Shown one piece after another: positions 35,696 through 43,426 of a DNA stretch of 64,000 nt. The notes under the pieces are model-generated. The model ran no database searches and was not told the DNA's origin. It saw only the letters and a list, made by a program, of their open reading frames with translations. Each line of letters starts with the position of its first letter. Positions within the stretch are counted from its first letter, which is position 1. Both the position numbers and the translations under genes were made by a program. Source of the stretch: Nitrospira sp. (GTDB lineage Bacteria; Nitrospirota; Nitrospiria; Nitrospirales; Nitrospiraceae); NCBI GenBank assembly GCA_024331125.1, contig JANDJI010000003.1, positions 310,001-374,000 of the forward strand, given 5' to 3'.

Positions 35696-36796
35696 CTACG
35701 CATTTCGCTCAGTGGCCCGGTCGATCGTATGGACCAGCGTCCGGTGCGCCTGGCAGCCCACGACCGACGTCGCATCGGAGAGGACGGCCGGTTGGGAGGA
35801 AGCCAGAAATCCCCGTTTTAAGCGGGCGATCCGTTCGAGCGATTGAGCCATACGGTCGGTCGAGATCGTTCCGTCGGCGACGGCCTTGTCCAGCGCGTCG
35901 ATCGCCGCCGCTTCTCGGTCGCGGTCTTTGCAGATCAAGATGATGTCGCAGCCGGCTTGAACCGATCGCACGGTCGCGTCTTCGATGCCGTAGTGGTCGA
36001 TGATCGCCCGCATTTCAAGATCGTCGGTCAAGACAACGCCGTCGTACCGCAGTTCTTGACGGAGCAGAGTTCCGATGACGGTCGGGGAGAGGGTCGCCGG
36101 ATGGTTCTCGTCCAGGGCGCGATACAGCACATGGGCCGTCATCATCGCGGCGAGGCCCTGCGACGCGGCGTGCCGAAACGGGAGCAGTTCGAGTCGCTCC
36201 AACCGTTCGCGCGAGGCCGTGACGATAGGCAATTCATAGTGCGAATCGGCCGACGTGTCACCATGGCCGGGAAAATGTTTGCCGCAGGCGATGACGCCGT
36301 TCTCTTGCAGGCCCCTGGCCGCGGCCCATCCCAACTCGCACACGAGTTCGGGGGTGGAGCCGAAGGCTCGGTCTCCGATCACGGGGTTTGCGGGGTTGCT
36401 GTTGACGTCCAACACGGGCGCCATGTTCATGTTGATGCCGACGGCTCGCAGTTCGCGCGCCGTCGCCTCCGCCGCTGCGTAGGCCAACCGGGGAGACCGA
36501 CACCGCCCCAGAATCTCGCAGGGAGGAAAAATGGTGAACTCCTTGGGGAGTCGAGACACCCGTCCTCCTTCCTGGTCGATGGCGATCAACAAGGGAGATT
36601 GCGGACTGCATCGCTGAAGCGCATTGGTGAGTTCGACGATCTGTTCGATCGATTGAAGATTTCTCGCGAACAAGATCACGCCGCCGGGTCGATACTCCTT
36701 GAGGAAAGCGGCGAGATCGGGAGAAAGATCCGCGCCGTCGAAGCCGATCATGAAAAGCTGCCCGATCGTATCGCGCGACATCAGCATGGAATTCAC
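35696..36796 (-). CDS. nagZ: Beta-N-acetylhexosaminidase, GH3 family
   Basis: 366 residues. NagZ removes N-acetylglucosamine from cell-wall muropeptides in the cytoplasm during peptidoglycan recycling. Family markers: IGQLFMIGFDG at the start, IDQEGGRVSRLP near 95, NMNMAPVLDVNSNPANPVIGDRAFG near 140, and the NagZ signature KHFPGHGDTSADSHYELP with the catalytic His/Asp loop. VLTDDLEMRAI near 265 holds the conserved catalytic-nucleophile Asp. No signal peptide, consistent with a cytosolic enzyme. The gene ends 120 bp before the sensor kinase start, same strand. Confidence 0.93.
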   Translation of the reverse strand: MNSMLMSRDTIGQLFMIGFDGADLSPDLAAFLKEYRPGGVILFARNLQSIEQIVELTNALQRCSPQSPLLIAIDQEGGRVSRLPKEFTIFPPCEILGRCRSPRLAYAAAEATARELRAVGINMNMAPVLDVNSNPANPVIGDRAFGSTPELVCELGWAAARGLQENGVIACGKHFPGHGDTSADSHYELPIVTASRERLERLELLPFRHAASQGLAAMMTAHVLYRALDENHPATLSPTVIGTLLRQELRYDGVVLTDDLEMRAIIDHYGIEDATVRSVQAGCDIILICKDRDREAAAIDALDKAVADGTISTDRMAQSLERIARLKRGFLASSQPAVLSDATSVVGCQAHRTLVHTIDRATERNA

Positions 36797-36899
36797 CTCC
36801 GGATGCGGACACCGCCCCCGCGGAGAAGTGAATCGTCCGCGCGGCTCGAATCCTCTTCGCCGATCGGCCGGCCAAAGGCATGCGCTGGATGAACGGGCG

Positions 36900-38411
36900 T
36901 CACAGGGAACGGTCCATGAGGTATTGGATCAGGAGCCTGGTGCCGATTCCCGTCGGTCCTTTGGGAATGTAGGCCCGCTCGCGCTCGCTCCAGTCGGTGC
37001 TGGCGATGTCGAGATGGACCCAGGGCCAGTCGCCCGCGAATTTGCTTAAGAACAATGCCGCGGTGATCATGCCGGCTCCGCGACCGCCGATGTTCCGCAT
37101 GTCCGCCACGTCGCTCTTGAGCTGTTCGAAATAGTCTTCCCACAACGGCATTTCCCAGACCCGTTCGCCCGATCGTTGTCCCGCTTTGCGCAGCGACTCC
37201 TTCAAGGTGTCGTCCGTGCCGAACATGCCGATGGCGAACTGGCCGAGCGCGATGACACAGGCGCCGGTCAGCGTGGCGACGTCGATCATCGCCGCCGGTT
37301 GGTAGCGAGCGGCGTAAGCCAGTCCGTCGGCCAGAATCAATCGGCCCTCGGCGTCGGTGTTCTGGACTTCGACGGTTTTGCCGGACAATGTTTTCACGAC
37401 GTCCCCCGGCTTCATCGCGCCGCCGCCGGGCATGTTCTCCGTCGCCGGGAGCAGACCGACCAGATTCAGCGGCAATTTGAGCCGCGCCGCCGCTCGCACG
37501 GCGGCCAGGACTTCGGCTCCGCCGGTCATATCCGCCTTCATGTGTTCCATGTTCTCGGCCGGTTTGAGCGAAATCCCGCCCGTGTCGAACGTGATCGTTT
37601 TCCCGACCAGGACGACGGGACGGTCGTTTTTCTTTCGAGCGCCATGATACTCCAGGATGATGAATTTCGGAGGCTCGTGGCTGCCACGGGCGACGCCCAG
37701 CAACGCCCCCATGCCAAGTTTGGCCATGTCCTTTCGTTCGAGGATTTTTAGCGATACGCCCGCCTCCTTCGCCACGGCCTTGGCTTCTTCGGCAATTTTG
37801 GTCGGCGTCATCACGTTGGAGGGATGGTTGCACAGGTCTCGAACGAAGACGGCCGCCTCCGCGGTGGCGACCCCGCGCCGCACGCCTTCCGACAACGGAC
37901 GCATATCGGATGATTGCGAGGTCAGCAGCGTCATCGATCGTATGTCCGGTCCGGGCGTCGGTTCTGAGCGATAGGCGGTGAATTGATACGCGCCCAGAAT
38001 CGCGCCTTCCGTCATGGCTTGGGCGACGTCGATCATGGTCGAGTCCGGCGGCGTCACGGCGGGAACAGCCGCCGTGAAAGAGGCGGCCTTGACTTGCCGA
38101 ACCCGTTTGACGGCGTGACCCAGGGCTTGGCGGATGGTCTCAAGACCGAGAGCGTCCTTCTTGCCCAACCCCACGAGCAGCAGACGTTTGGCGGGAATTT
38201 TCCTGTGTGTGTGGAGCAGGACGAGTTCCGCGGTTTTGCCCTCGAATTCCTTCGATCGAAGGAGGTCGGAGATCGATCCCCCCAACGCTTTGTCAAGCGA
38301 AGCGGTCTCCTGTTCCGAAAGGTCCGACCCTTCGCACTGGAAAAGAACCAGCACGTCCATTGCCTCGGAGGCCCACCGTCCTACTCGCACGTCCACTTTC
38401 ATGACCTTCAT
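36900..38411 (-). CDS. pepA: Leucyl aminopeptidase (M17, PepA)
   Basis: 503 residues from the ATG at 38411 (MKVMKVDVRVG), with AAAGGACGG upstream. The N-terminal alpha/beta domain is about 1-165. The catalytic M17 domain contains VGKTITFDTGGISLKPAENMEHMKADMTGGA (metal-ligand Lys/Asp) and the family signature NTDAEGRLILADGL near 345, plus conserved IDVATLTGACVIALG. Hexameric bi-zinc aminopeptidase acting on peptides in the cytoplasm; some PepA proteins also bind DNA. The reading frame continues upstream but family similarity starts here. Confidence 0.95.
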   Translation of the reverse strand: MKVMKVDVRVGRWASEAMDVLVLFQCEGSDLSEQETASLDKALGGSISDLLRSKEFEGKTAELVLLHTHRKIPAKRLLLVGLGKKDALGLETIRQALGHAVKRVRQVKAASFTAAVPAVTPPDSTMIDVAQAMTEGAILGAYQFTAYRSEPTPGPDIRSMTLLTSQSSDMRPLSEGVRRGVATAEAAVFVRDLCNHPSNVMTPTKIAEEAKAVAKEAGVSLKILERKDMAKLGMGALLGVARGSHEPPKFIILEYHGARKKNDRPVVLVGKTITFDTGGISLKPAENMEHMKADMTGGAEVLAAVRAAARLKLPLNLVGLLPATENMPGGGAMKPGDVVKTLSGKTVEVQNTDAEGRLILADGLAYAARYQPAAMIDVATLTGACVIALGQFAIGMFGTDDTLKESLRKAGQRSGERVWEMPLWEDYFEQLKSDVADMRNIGGRGAGMITAALFLSKFAGDWPWVHLDIASTDWSERERAYIPKGPTGIGTRLLIQYLMDRSL

Positions 38412-38497
38412 ACTTCCGTCCTTTCTCTTGGCTGCTCGCCGTCGCGTGCGTCTCTCCATCCTTGGAACATCACGCGAGGTTGTTTCATGAAATGAAC

Positions 38498-39133
38498 TCA
38501 GACGCCCTTCGTGTCCGGCGACCAAATGAACTTGTGCAACTGCAATTGATACCGCACCGGGAGGCGGTCGGCCAGCACCCACTCGGCCAATCGGCGGGGG
38601 TCCAGGACCCCGAAGACCGGGCTGAACAACACGACACACCGACGATTCAGGTCGAACCGGCTCAAGATGTCTTTCGCCCAGTCGTAATCCCGGCGATCCG
38701 CGATGACAAACTTGGCTTCGTCCTGCGCGCGCAACCGCTCGACGTTCGGCCAATACATCCGGTTCGTCATCCCGCTGCCGGGACATTTGACGTCGAGCAC
38801 CACGCGCACCCGGTGATCGACCGGAGCCGTATCAACGGCGCCGCTGGTCTCCAGCAGAACGGTGAAACCCTCGTCGCACAGCCTGGAGAGCAACGAGCCG
38901 CAGTCCGGCTGCGCCAGCGGTTCACCGCCGGTCACTTCCACGAGCGGACAGCCGTAGGCGCGGACCGTCTCGATGATCGAATCGATCGACTGTTCCATGC
39001 CGCCGTAAAAGGCGTAGTCCGTATCGCACCATGAACATCGAAGGGGACAGCCGGTGAGCCGCACGAACACACAGGGGAGGCCGGCAAACGTCGACTCTCC
39101 TTGAATGCTGTGAAAAATCTCTGTGACGCGCAT
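38498..39133 (-). CDS. queE: 7-carboxy-7-deazaguanine synthase
   Basis: 211 residues from the ATG at 39133; a GTG at 39151 is an alternative and neither has a clear ribosome site. Radical SAM enzyme of the queuosine pathway converting carboxytetrahydropterin to CDG. N-terminal signature TEIFHSIQGESTFAGLPCVFVRLTGCPLRCSWCDTDYA, with cluster cysteines in CPLRCSWC (CX3CX2C) and the SAM-contact region VEVTGGEPLAQP near 75. Short form typical of QueE. No other queuosine genes nearby. Confidence 0.93.
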   Translation of the reverse strand: MRVTEIFHSIQGESTFAGLPCVFVRLTGCPLRCSWCDTDYAFYGGMEQSIDSIIETVRAYGCPLVEVTGGEPLAQPDCGSLLSRLCDEGFTVLLETSGAVDTAPVDHRVRVVLDVKCPGSGMTNRMYWPNVERLRAQDEAKFVIADRRDYDWAKDILSRFDLNRRCVVLFSPVFGVLDPRRLAEWVLADRLPVRYQLQLHKFIWSPDTKGV

Positions 39134-39235
39134 GGGCGAACACGTCTTCACAGGGAAGATTCAATCAACCGGTCTCTTTAGGGGGTCGTCGCTCACTTGC
39201 GCAACGCCGCGCGGAACGAGACTTCATGCCCGCGC

Positions 39236-40006
39236 CTATCGCCATTGCTGAATCGGCCACCGCTTCCGCTTGGCCATGCGAGCCATTCCTCGAATCGGGT
39301 TGATGACCGTCGGATGGCCGACCGCCTGCAGAAGCTCAAAGTCACCCGGACTGTCGCCGTAGGCGTAACAACGTGACAGATCGAGCGAAAAGTCCTGCGC
39401 CAACTGCTCGATCAATCGCCGTTTGCCCTGTCCGTAAGGCAAAGGGGGGACCAGACGGCCGGTATAGACGCCGTCGATTTGCTCCAATCGCCCCGCGAAA
39501 CAACGTTCGGCTTGCAAGGCCGCGGCAATGGGGCCGATCAAAAAGTCGAGCGAACCGGTCAGCAGCACGATCGCATGCCCGGCTTTCCGATGCTCTTCAA
39601 TCACCCGCGTCGCGGTGGGGGAGACGCGAGGGCAGAGTTGCTCGCGGCAGAACTCTTCGCCGAGATGGCGGATGACGCGCGACGGTTTCCCGGCCAGGTA
39701 CAGTTTCCGCTCGCGCAGGGGATGCAGCGAAAGGGGAGGCAAGTGACGGATGAGCCAGGAGAGGCTGGCGCGAACCTCCGGCCACCCCACGACGCCCCGT
39801 CGCCACAACCATCTGAAAAAACGGACTTCGCTGGCTTCTCCAGGAAGCACGGTATTGTCCACGTCGAAAAAGGCCGCGACACGACCGGTCAGCCGACGCT
39901 CGACGCGGAACGCACTGCTCGTGGTCGCCAGACCCAAGAGATCCTCCACAAGACGATCTGCCCAGCAAAGAAAGGGCGGAGGGATTCTACCGGAGGGGCC
40001 CTTCAT
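39236..40006 (-). CDS. HAD-IB family phosphatase
   Basis: 256 residues from the ATG at 40006. HAD motif I AAFFDVDNTVLPGEA (nucleophile and acid Asp), motif II IVLLTGSLDFL, Lys in GKRRLIEQLA, motif III CYAYGDSPGDFELLQAVGHP. The cap and the long N-terminal linker resemble the SerB-like/CicA group (phosphoserine-type or lipid-phosphate phosphatases). Substrate not determined. Its start sits inside a consensus promoter pointing the other way toward tRNA-Leu. Confidence 0.85.
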   Translation of the reverse strand: MKGPSGRIPPPFLCWADRLVEDLLGLATTSSAFRVERRLTGRVAAFFDVDNTVLPGEASEVRFFRWLWRRGVVGWPEVRASLSWLIRHLPPLSLHPLRERKLYLAGKPSRVIRHLGEEFCREQLCPRVSPTATRVIEEHRKAGHAIVLLTGSLDFLIGPIAAALQAERCFAGRLEQIDGVYTGRLVPPLPYGQGKRRLIEQLAQDFSLDLSRCYAYGDSPGDFELLQAVGHPTVINPIRGMARMAKRKRWPIQQWR

Positions 40007-40035
40007 TGACAAGAATTTTGGTCTGCTTTTATAAT
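40006..40035 (+). promoter_or_regulatory. Perfect-consensus sigma70 promoter upstream of tRNA-Leu(GAG)
   Basis: TTGACA (40006-40011), 18-bp spacer, TATAAT (40030-40035): both hexamers match the consensus exactly. About 115 bp separate it from the mature tRNA, so the primary transcript would carry a leader. Confidence 0.7.
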
Positions 40036-40155
40036 GCAACTCCCTCTATGACAAAGGCTCCCCGTTTCGAATTCTCTCCGGATAGGTGGCGGGACGTGAT
40101 TCCCACGAAGAAACGTGTGGGCCTGAAACGTGGATCCGATGGTTCATTCCTTGTT

Positions 40156-40239
40156 GCCGAAGTGGTGGAATGGCAGACACGCACGTTTGAGGGGCGTGTG
40201 GCGCAAGCCGTGCGGGTTCAAGTCCCGCCTTCGGCACCA
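40156..40239 (+). tRNA. tRNA-Leu (anticodon GAG)
   Basis: 84 nt with encoded CCA. Acceptor GCCGAAG/CTTCGGC, anticodon stem CACGT/GCGTG (last pair T-G) with loop TTGAGGG, anticodon GAG for CUC/CUU, class II variable arm, T loop GTTCAAGTC. Confidence 0.95.
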
Positions 40240-40491
40240 CGACCGTGACGCAAACTGAAGGGCCGGTCCAGTGATGGGACGGCCTTACTGGCCGCCTCGG
40301 TCTTATGCGTCGTTGCCATGTCCCGCTGCCGACTGAGTGAAGAGTTCCCCTTCATCGGGCCTGTATCATAAAGATGCTTGGCGGTTCACCCCGGCGTTGC
40401 TTCAAGCGCCGAATGAAGTCAAGAGGGGTCACGTTTTCGAAGAACGTAGAGAGCCAAAGGGGAGCGGTCAAGTCGCCTAAAGAAATCAGCC

Positions 40492-41175
40492 ATGCAGTCG
40501 AGCAAGCCCGACGCCATCCGCGTTCTGCTCGTCGACGATCATGAGGTCGTTCGAGTGGGACTCCGACAACTGCTCAGCCGATATCCATCCATTCTGGTGG
40601 TGGGTGAATCGGCCACGGCGGCCGACGCGATTCGGAAGGCGACGGATCTCAAGCCCAATATCATCCTGATGGACGTGCGTCTGGGGGATGAATCGGGTGT
40701 CGAGGCCTGCCGGGACATTCTGGCCGCCGATTCGAGCGCGCGGGTGATTTTTTTGACCTCGTTTGCCGAAGACGAGTCCGTTTTGGCGGCCGTGCTCGCC
40801 GGCGCTCAAGGGTATGTTCTGAAGGACATCGATGCGCCTTCCTTGCTGAACGCGATCCGGACCGTTGCGGAAGGACAGTCGATTCTCGATCCCGCCGTGG
40901 TGGAGCGGGCGATCCGATGGGTCCAACGCTTCGCCTCCGGTCACCAGGTGAAGGGGGACAACACGCTCTCCGAACAGGAAGAACGAGTCTTGGCGCTGGT
41001 CGCTGAGGGCCGAACGAACAAAGAAATTGCGGCCTCGTTGAACTTGAGCGACAAAACCGTCAGGAACTATCTGACCAACGTCTTTAAAAAACTTCGGATC
41101 ACCCGTCGCGCCCAAGCCGCCGCCTTCTTCGTCAAGCGCGTCCCTCACGCGGGAAAACCGGCCCTACCGGAGTAG
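40492..41175 (+). CDS. NarL/LuxR-type response regulator
   Basis: 227 residues. Receiver domain: VLLVDDHEVVR, phosphoacceptor Asp in IILMDVRLGDESG (about 61), FLTSFAEDES and Lys in YVLKDIDAPS. C-terminal HTH: LSEQEERVLALVAEGRTNKEIAASLNLSDKTVRNYLTNVFKKLRI, as in DevR/NarL proteins. No kinase of the HisKA_3 type is adjacent; the next gene is a PAS kinase of another class, so pairing is uncertain. First of four co-oriented genes. Confidence 0.92.
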   Translation: MQSSKPDAIRVLLVDDHEVVRVGLRQLLSRYPSILVVGESATAADAIRKATDLKPNIILMDVRLGDESGVEACRDILAADSSARVIFLTSFAEDESVLAAVLAGAQGYVLKDIDAPSLLNAIRTVAEGQSILDPAVVERAIRWVQRFASGHQVKGDNTLSEQEERVLALVAEGRTNKEIAASLNLSDKTVRNYLTNVFKKLRITRRAQAAAFFVKRVPHAGKPALPE

Positions 41176-41321
41176 GGAAACAATTCATCGCCGGCGCCTC
41201 CGTTGCACTCTAGGAGTCACTCCCCCGATCAGGTAACATATTGTGCCGGCCTGAGATCGAGGAATGGTCGCTCTCTTCGTACGGGTCCTTGCGCGAGCCT
41301 GATGAGATGAGGTGTCGCCCT

Positions 41322-42536
41322 ATGGAGTATGTTCCCGTGTTTCCCCTTGCCCTTGCCGATCAATTATCGGACGGAGTCATCGTGGCGACCGAGGGAAGTC
41401 TTCGGTACGTCAACCCGAGCGGTTTGCTGTTGCTGGGAGCCGAGTGGCTGGAACAGGTGACCGGCAAACCTCTATCGATGTTTCTCGGTCCGGACGTGAT
41501 TTCCAAACTTCCACCATGGGCGGAGCTTCGACGACGGGATGATCGGGGAGAGACAGGGGCGACAATGACGGGGCACCTGTTCGGACTCGACGGCCGTCGT
41601 GTGGCGATTCACCTTTCATCTCTTCCGATTCTCTGGGAGAGAGGCCCGGCGTGTCTGCTTGTCGTTCGGCAGGCAAGGGCCGATCGCAACGTCGTCGATC
41701 AACTGCTGCTGACCGAAGCGCAGCAGGTGGCCTCGTCGAAAATTCGGACGGTCGGGATGTTGGCGGCCGGCATCATTCATGAGGCCAACAACACCTTGAC
41801 GGCCGTTCTCGGTTACGGTCAGCTTGCGCTGAGGCTTATTCCTGCGGACAACAAAGCGCACCGTCACGTTCAGCAAGTCATTGCCTCCGGTCGAAAATCG
41901 AGCGAGTTGATCCAACAGATCCTGATGTTTGCCAGGCCGAGCCCCGAAACCAGGGGGCCGCTATCGCTCCATATTCTGGCGAACGAGTTCTTGGCGTTGC
42001 TGCGGTCCGCGATCCCGTCTTGGATCGTGGTGAAGGAGGAAATCGCCGATGTCACCAGCCCCATTGAGGCCGATCCGGCGCAGATGCGACTCCTGCTTGC
42101 CAACTTGATCGCCGACGCCGTGCACGCGATGCGCCGTACCGGTGGCGTTTTACACATCCAACTTCATGATGAAGACGTGTCGGCTGATCAAGCCGCGTCG
42201 GCCGATGGCCTTTCCGCCGGTCGCTATGTGTGCCTGCGGGTCATGGATTCCGGTGGAGGGGGAGGGATGGACGCACGGGAGATGAGGCGGCTCGTTGAGC
42301 CATCGGCGACAACCGATGTTCTCGATGGGGAGCGGGAGATGCGGCGCTCCGCAGTTCTCGGCATTGTTTCGGCCCATGGAGGCACGGTGATCGTCGATGG
42401 CAGTTTGGAGTCAGGCATGAGGGTGTCCGTTTTTTTCCCTGCCATGGCTTCCTGCGTGAGGCAAAAGGAAGGGAGCCGGTTCTCCTCCTCTCGTTCACTG
42501 GCTTCCGCGTATCGCGACCAGGATTCCGGCTTTTAG
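41322..42536 (+). CDS. PAS-containing sensor histidine kinase
   Basis: 404 residues from the ATG at 41322, with GAGGTG eight bases upstream. PAS domain near 10-115 (DQLSDGVIVATEGSLRYVNPSGLLLLG). Phospho-His box VGMLAAGIIHEANNTLTAVLGYGQLAL near 180. A HATPase-like domain follows (about 270-380) whose ATP-lid motifs are degenerate: MDSGGGGGMD instead of D-x-G-x-G, and VLGIVSAHGGTVIVDGSLESGMRVSVFFP at the end. Cytoplasmic, no membrane helices. It sits between the NarL regulator and a stand-alone receiver, forming a likely phosphorelay cluster. Confidence 0.85.
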   Translation: MEYVPVFPLALADQLSDGVIVATEGSLRYVNPSGLLLLGAEWLEQVTGKPLSMFLGPDVISKLPPWAELRRRDDRGETGATMTGHLFGLDGRRVAIHLSSLPILWERGPACLLVVRQARADRNVVDQLLLTEAQQVASSKIRTVGMLAAGIIHEANNTLTAVLGYGQLALRLIPADNKAHRHVQQVIASGRKSSELIQQILMFARPSPETRGPLSLHILANEFLALLRSAIPSWIVVKEEIADVTSPIEADPAQMRLLLANLIADAVHAMRRTGGVLHIQLHDEDVSADQAASADGLSAGRYVCLRVMDSGGGGGMDAREMRRLVEPSATTDVLDGEREMRRSAVLGIVSAHGGTVIVDGSLESGMRVSVFFPAMASCVRQKEGSRFSSSRSLASAYRDQDSGF

Positions 42537-42558
42537 GAACCGCTGATCGAGGAGTCAG

Positions 42559-42930
42559 ATGCCGTCGGTCCTCGTGATTGATGACGACGATCAGATCCGG
42601 CGCATGATCCGCGAGGCCTTAGAACAGGCCGGGTACGTCGTCCAGGAGGCCCGCGGCGGCGAAGAGGGACTCAAACGGTATCGGGCAAGTCCGACCGACG
42701 TCGTCCTGATGGATATTCTCATGCCGGACCAAGACGGTTTGGAAAGTATTCTGGCGCTTCGCCAAGAGTTTCCCTCCGCCCGTGTGATTGCCATGACCGG
42801 CGGCAGCGACATGATCGGCATTATGAATTTTTTGGACGTCGCCAAGATGTTGGGCGCGTGCCGGACCATCCAGAAGCCGTTCGAACTGCAAACCTTGCTG
42901 GCCGCCGTCGCCGCCGAGATAAACGCCTAG
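42559..42930 (+). CDS. Single-domain response regulator
   Basis: 123 residues, CheY-like. Acidic pair in VLVIDDDDQIRR, phosphoacceptor Asp in VVLMDILMPDQDG (about 52), Thr in VIAMTGGSD and Lys in CRTIQKPFELQTLL. No output domain, so it acts through protein contacts or phosphotransfer. It starts 22 bp after the PAS kinase stop and is probably its partner. Confidence 0.92.
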   Translation: MPSVLVIDDDDQIRRMIREALEQAGYVVQEARGGEEGLKRYRASPTDVVLMDILMPDQDGLESILALRQEFPSARVIAMTGGSDMIGIMNFLDVAKMLGACRTIQKPFELQTLLAAVAAEINA

Positions 42931-43004
42931 CCCCCGGCTTTGCTCCCATTGACAATCGAAAACCGAGCGGTCAGACTCCGCGCACGTTCCTCGATGCTGG
43001 TGTG

Positions 43005-43424
43005 ATGCTGCTGAATCTGGTCCTGGGGACCCTTGTGACCACCGTGGGGTTTTGGATTATCTGGGGCGGCGCCTGGCCCGGGGCCGTCGCGGCGTGGGCG
43101 CTCGCGGCGGGAGGATTTCTGTGGTGGAAAGCCGAGTCCGTCACGGAGATCTGGGCGTGGTCGACGCTTGGTCTTGGTGTGGAAAGCGTGATCTGGCCGA
43201 TTCAGCGGATGGTGCAACTGAACGGCGTGGCGGAAACCTTGTCCGATGACGAGATGGGCGCGATCCTTTCGGCCGTGGTTTTGGGACTGTTCTCCTCCGT
43301 GTTTTGGCTTTCGTTTGCCTATGGTCTGTTCAAGCGAGCGTGGGCGACTTCCACGAACGCCGTGGAACATTCACCGCCCGCGGCCTCTTCGGCGCAATCG
43401 GCCAAGCGCCGGAAATCCCAATAA
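43005..43424 (+). CDS. Small membrane protein, unknown function
   Basis: 139 residues from the ATG at 43005; the frame is open further upstream and no good ribosome site decides the start. Three hydrophobic stretches: NLVLGTLVTTVGFWIIWGGAW, AAWALAAGGFLWW and AILSAVVLGLFSSVFWLSFAYGLF. The polar C-terminus ends KRRKSQ, suggesting it lies in the cytoplasm. I recognise no family. The stop is only 3 bp from the end of the convergent priA-like gene. Confidence 0.6.
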   Translation: MLLNLVLGTLVTTVGFWIIWGGAWPGAVAAWALAAGGFLWWKAESVTEIWAWSTLGLGVESVIWPIQRMVQLNGVAETLSDDEMGAILSAVVLGLFSSVFWLSFAYGLFKRAWATSTNAVEHSPPAASSAQSAKRRKSQ

Positions 43425-43426
43425 GC

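Noticed and set aside
40262..40290. Terminator after tRNA-Leu(GAG)
   Set aside because: The GGCCGGTCC...GGGACGGCC fold needs a bulge and lacks a T tract; too weak to list as a feature.
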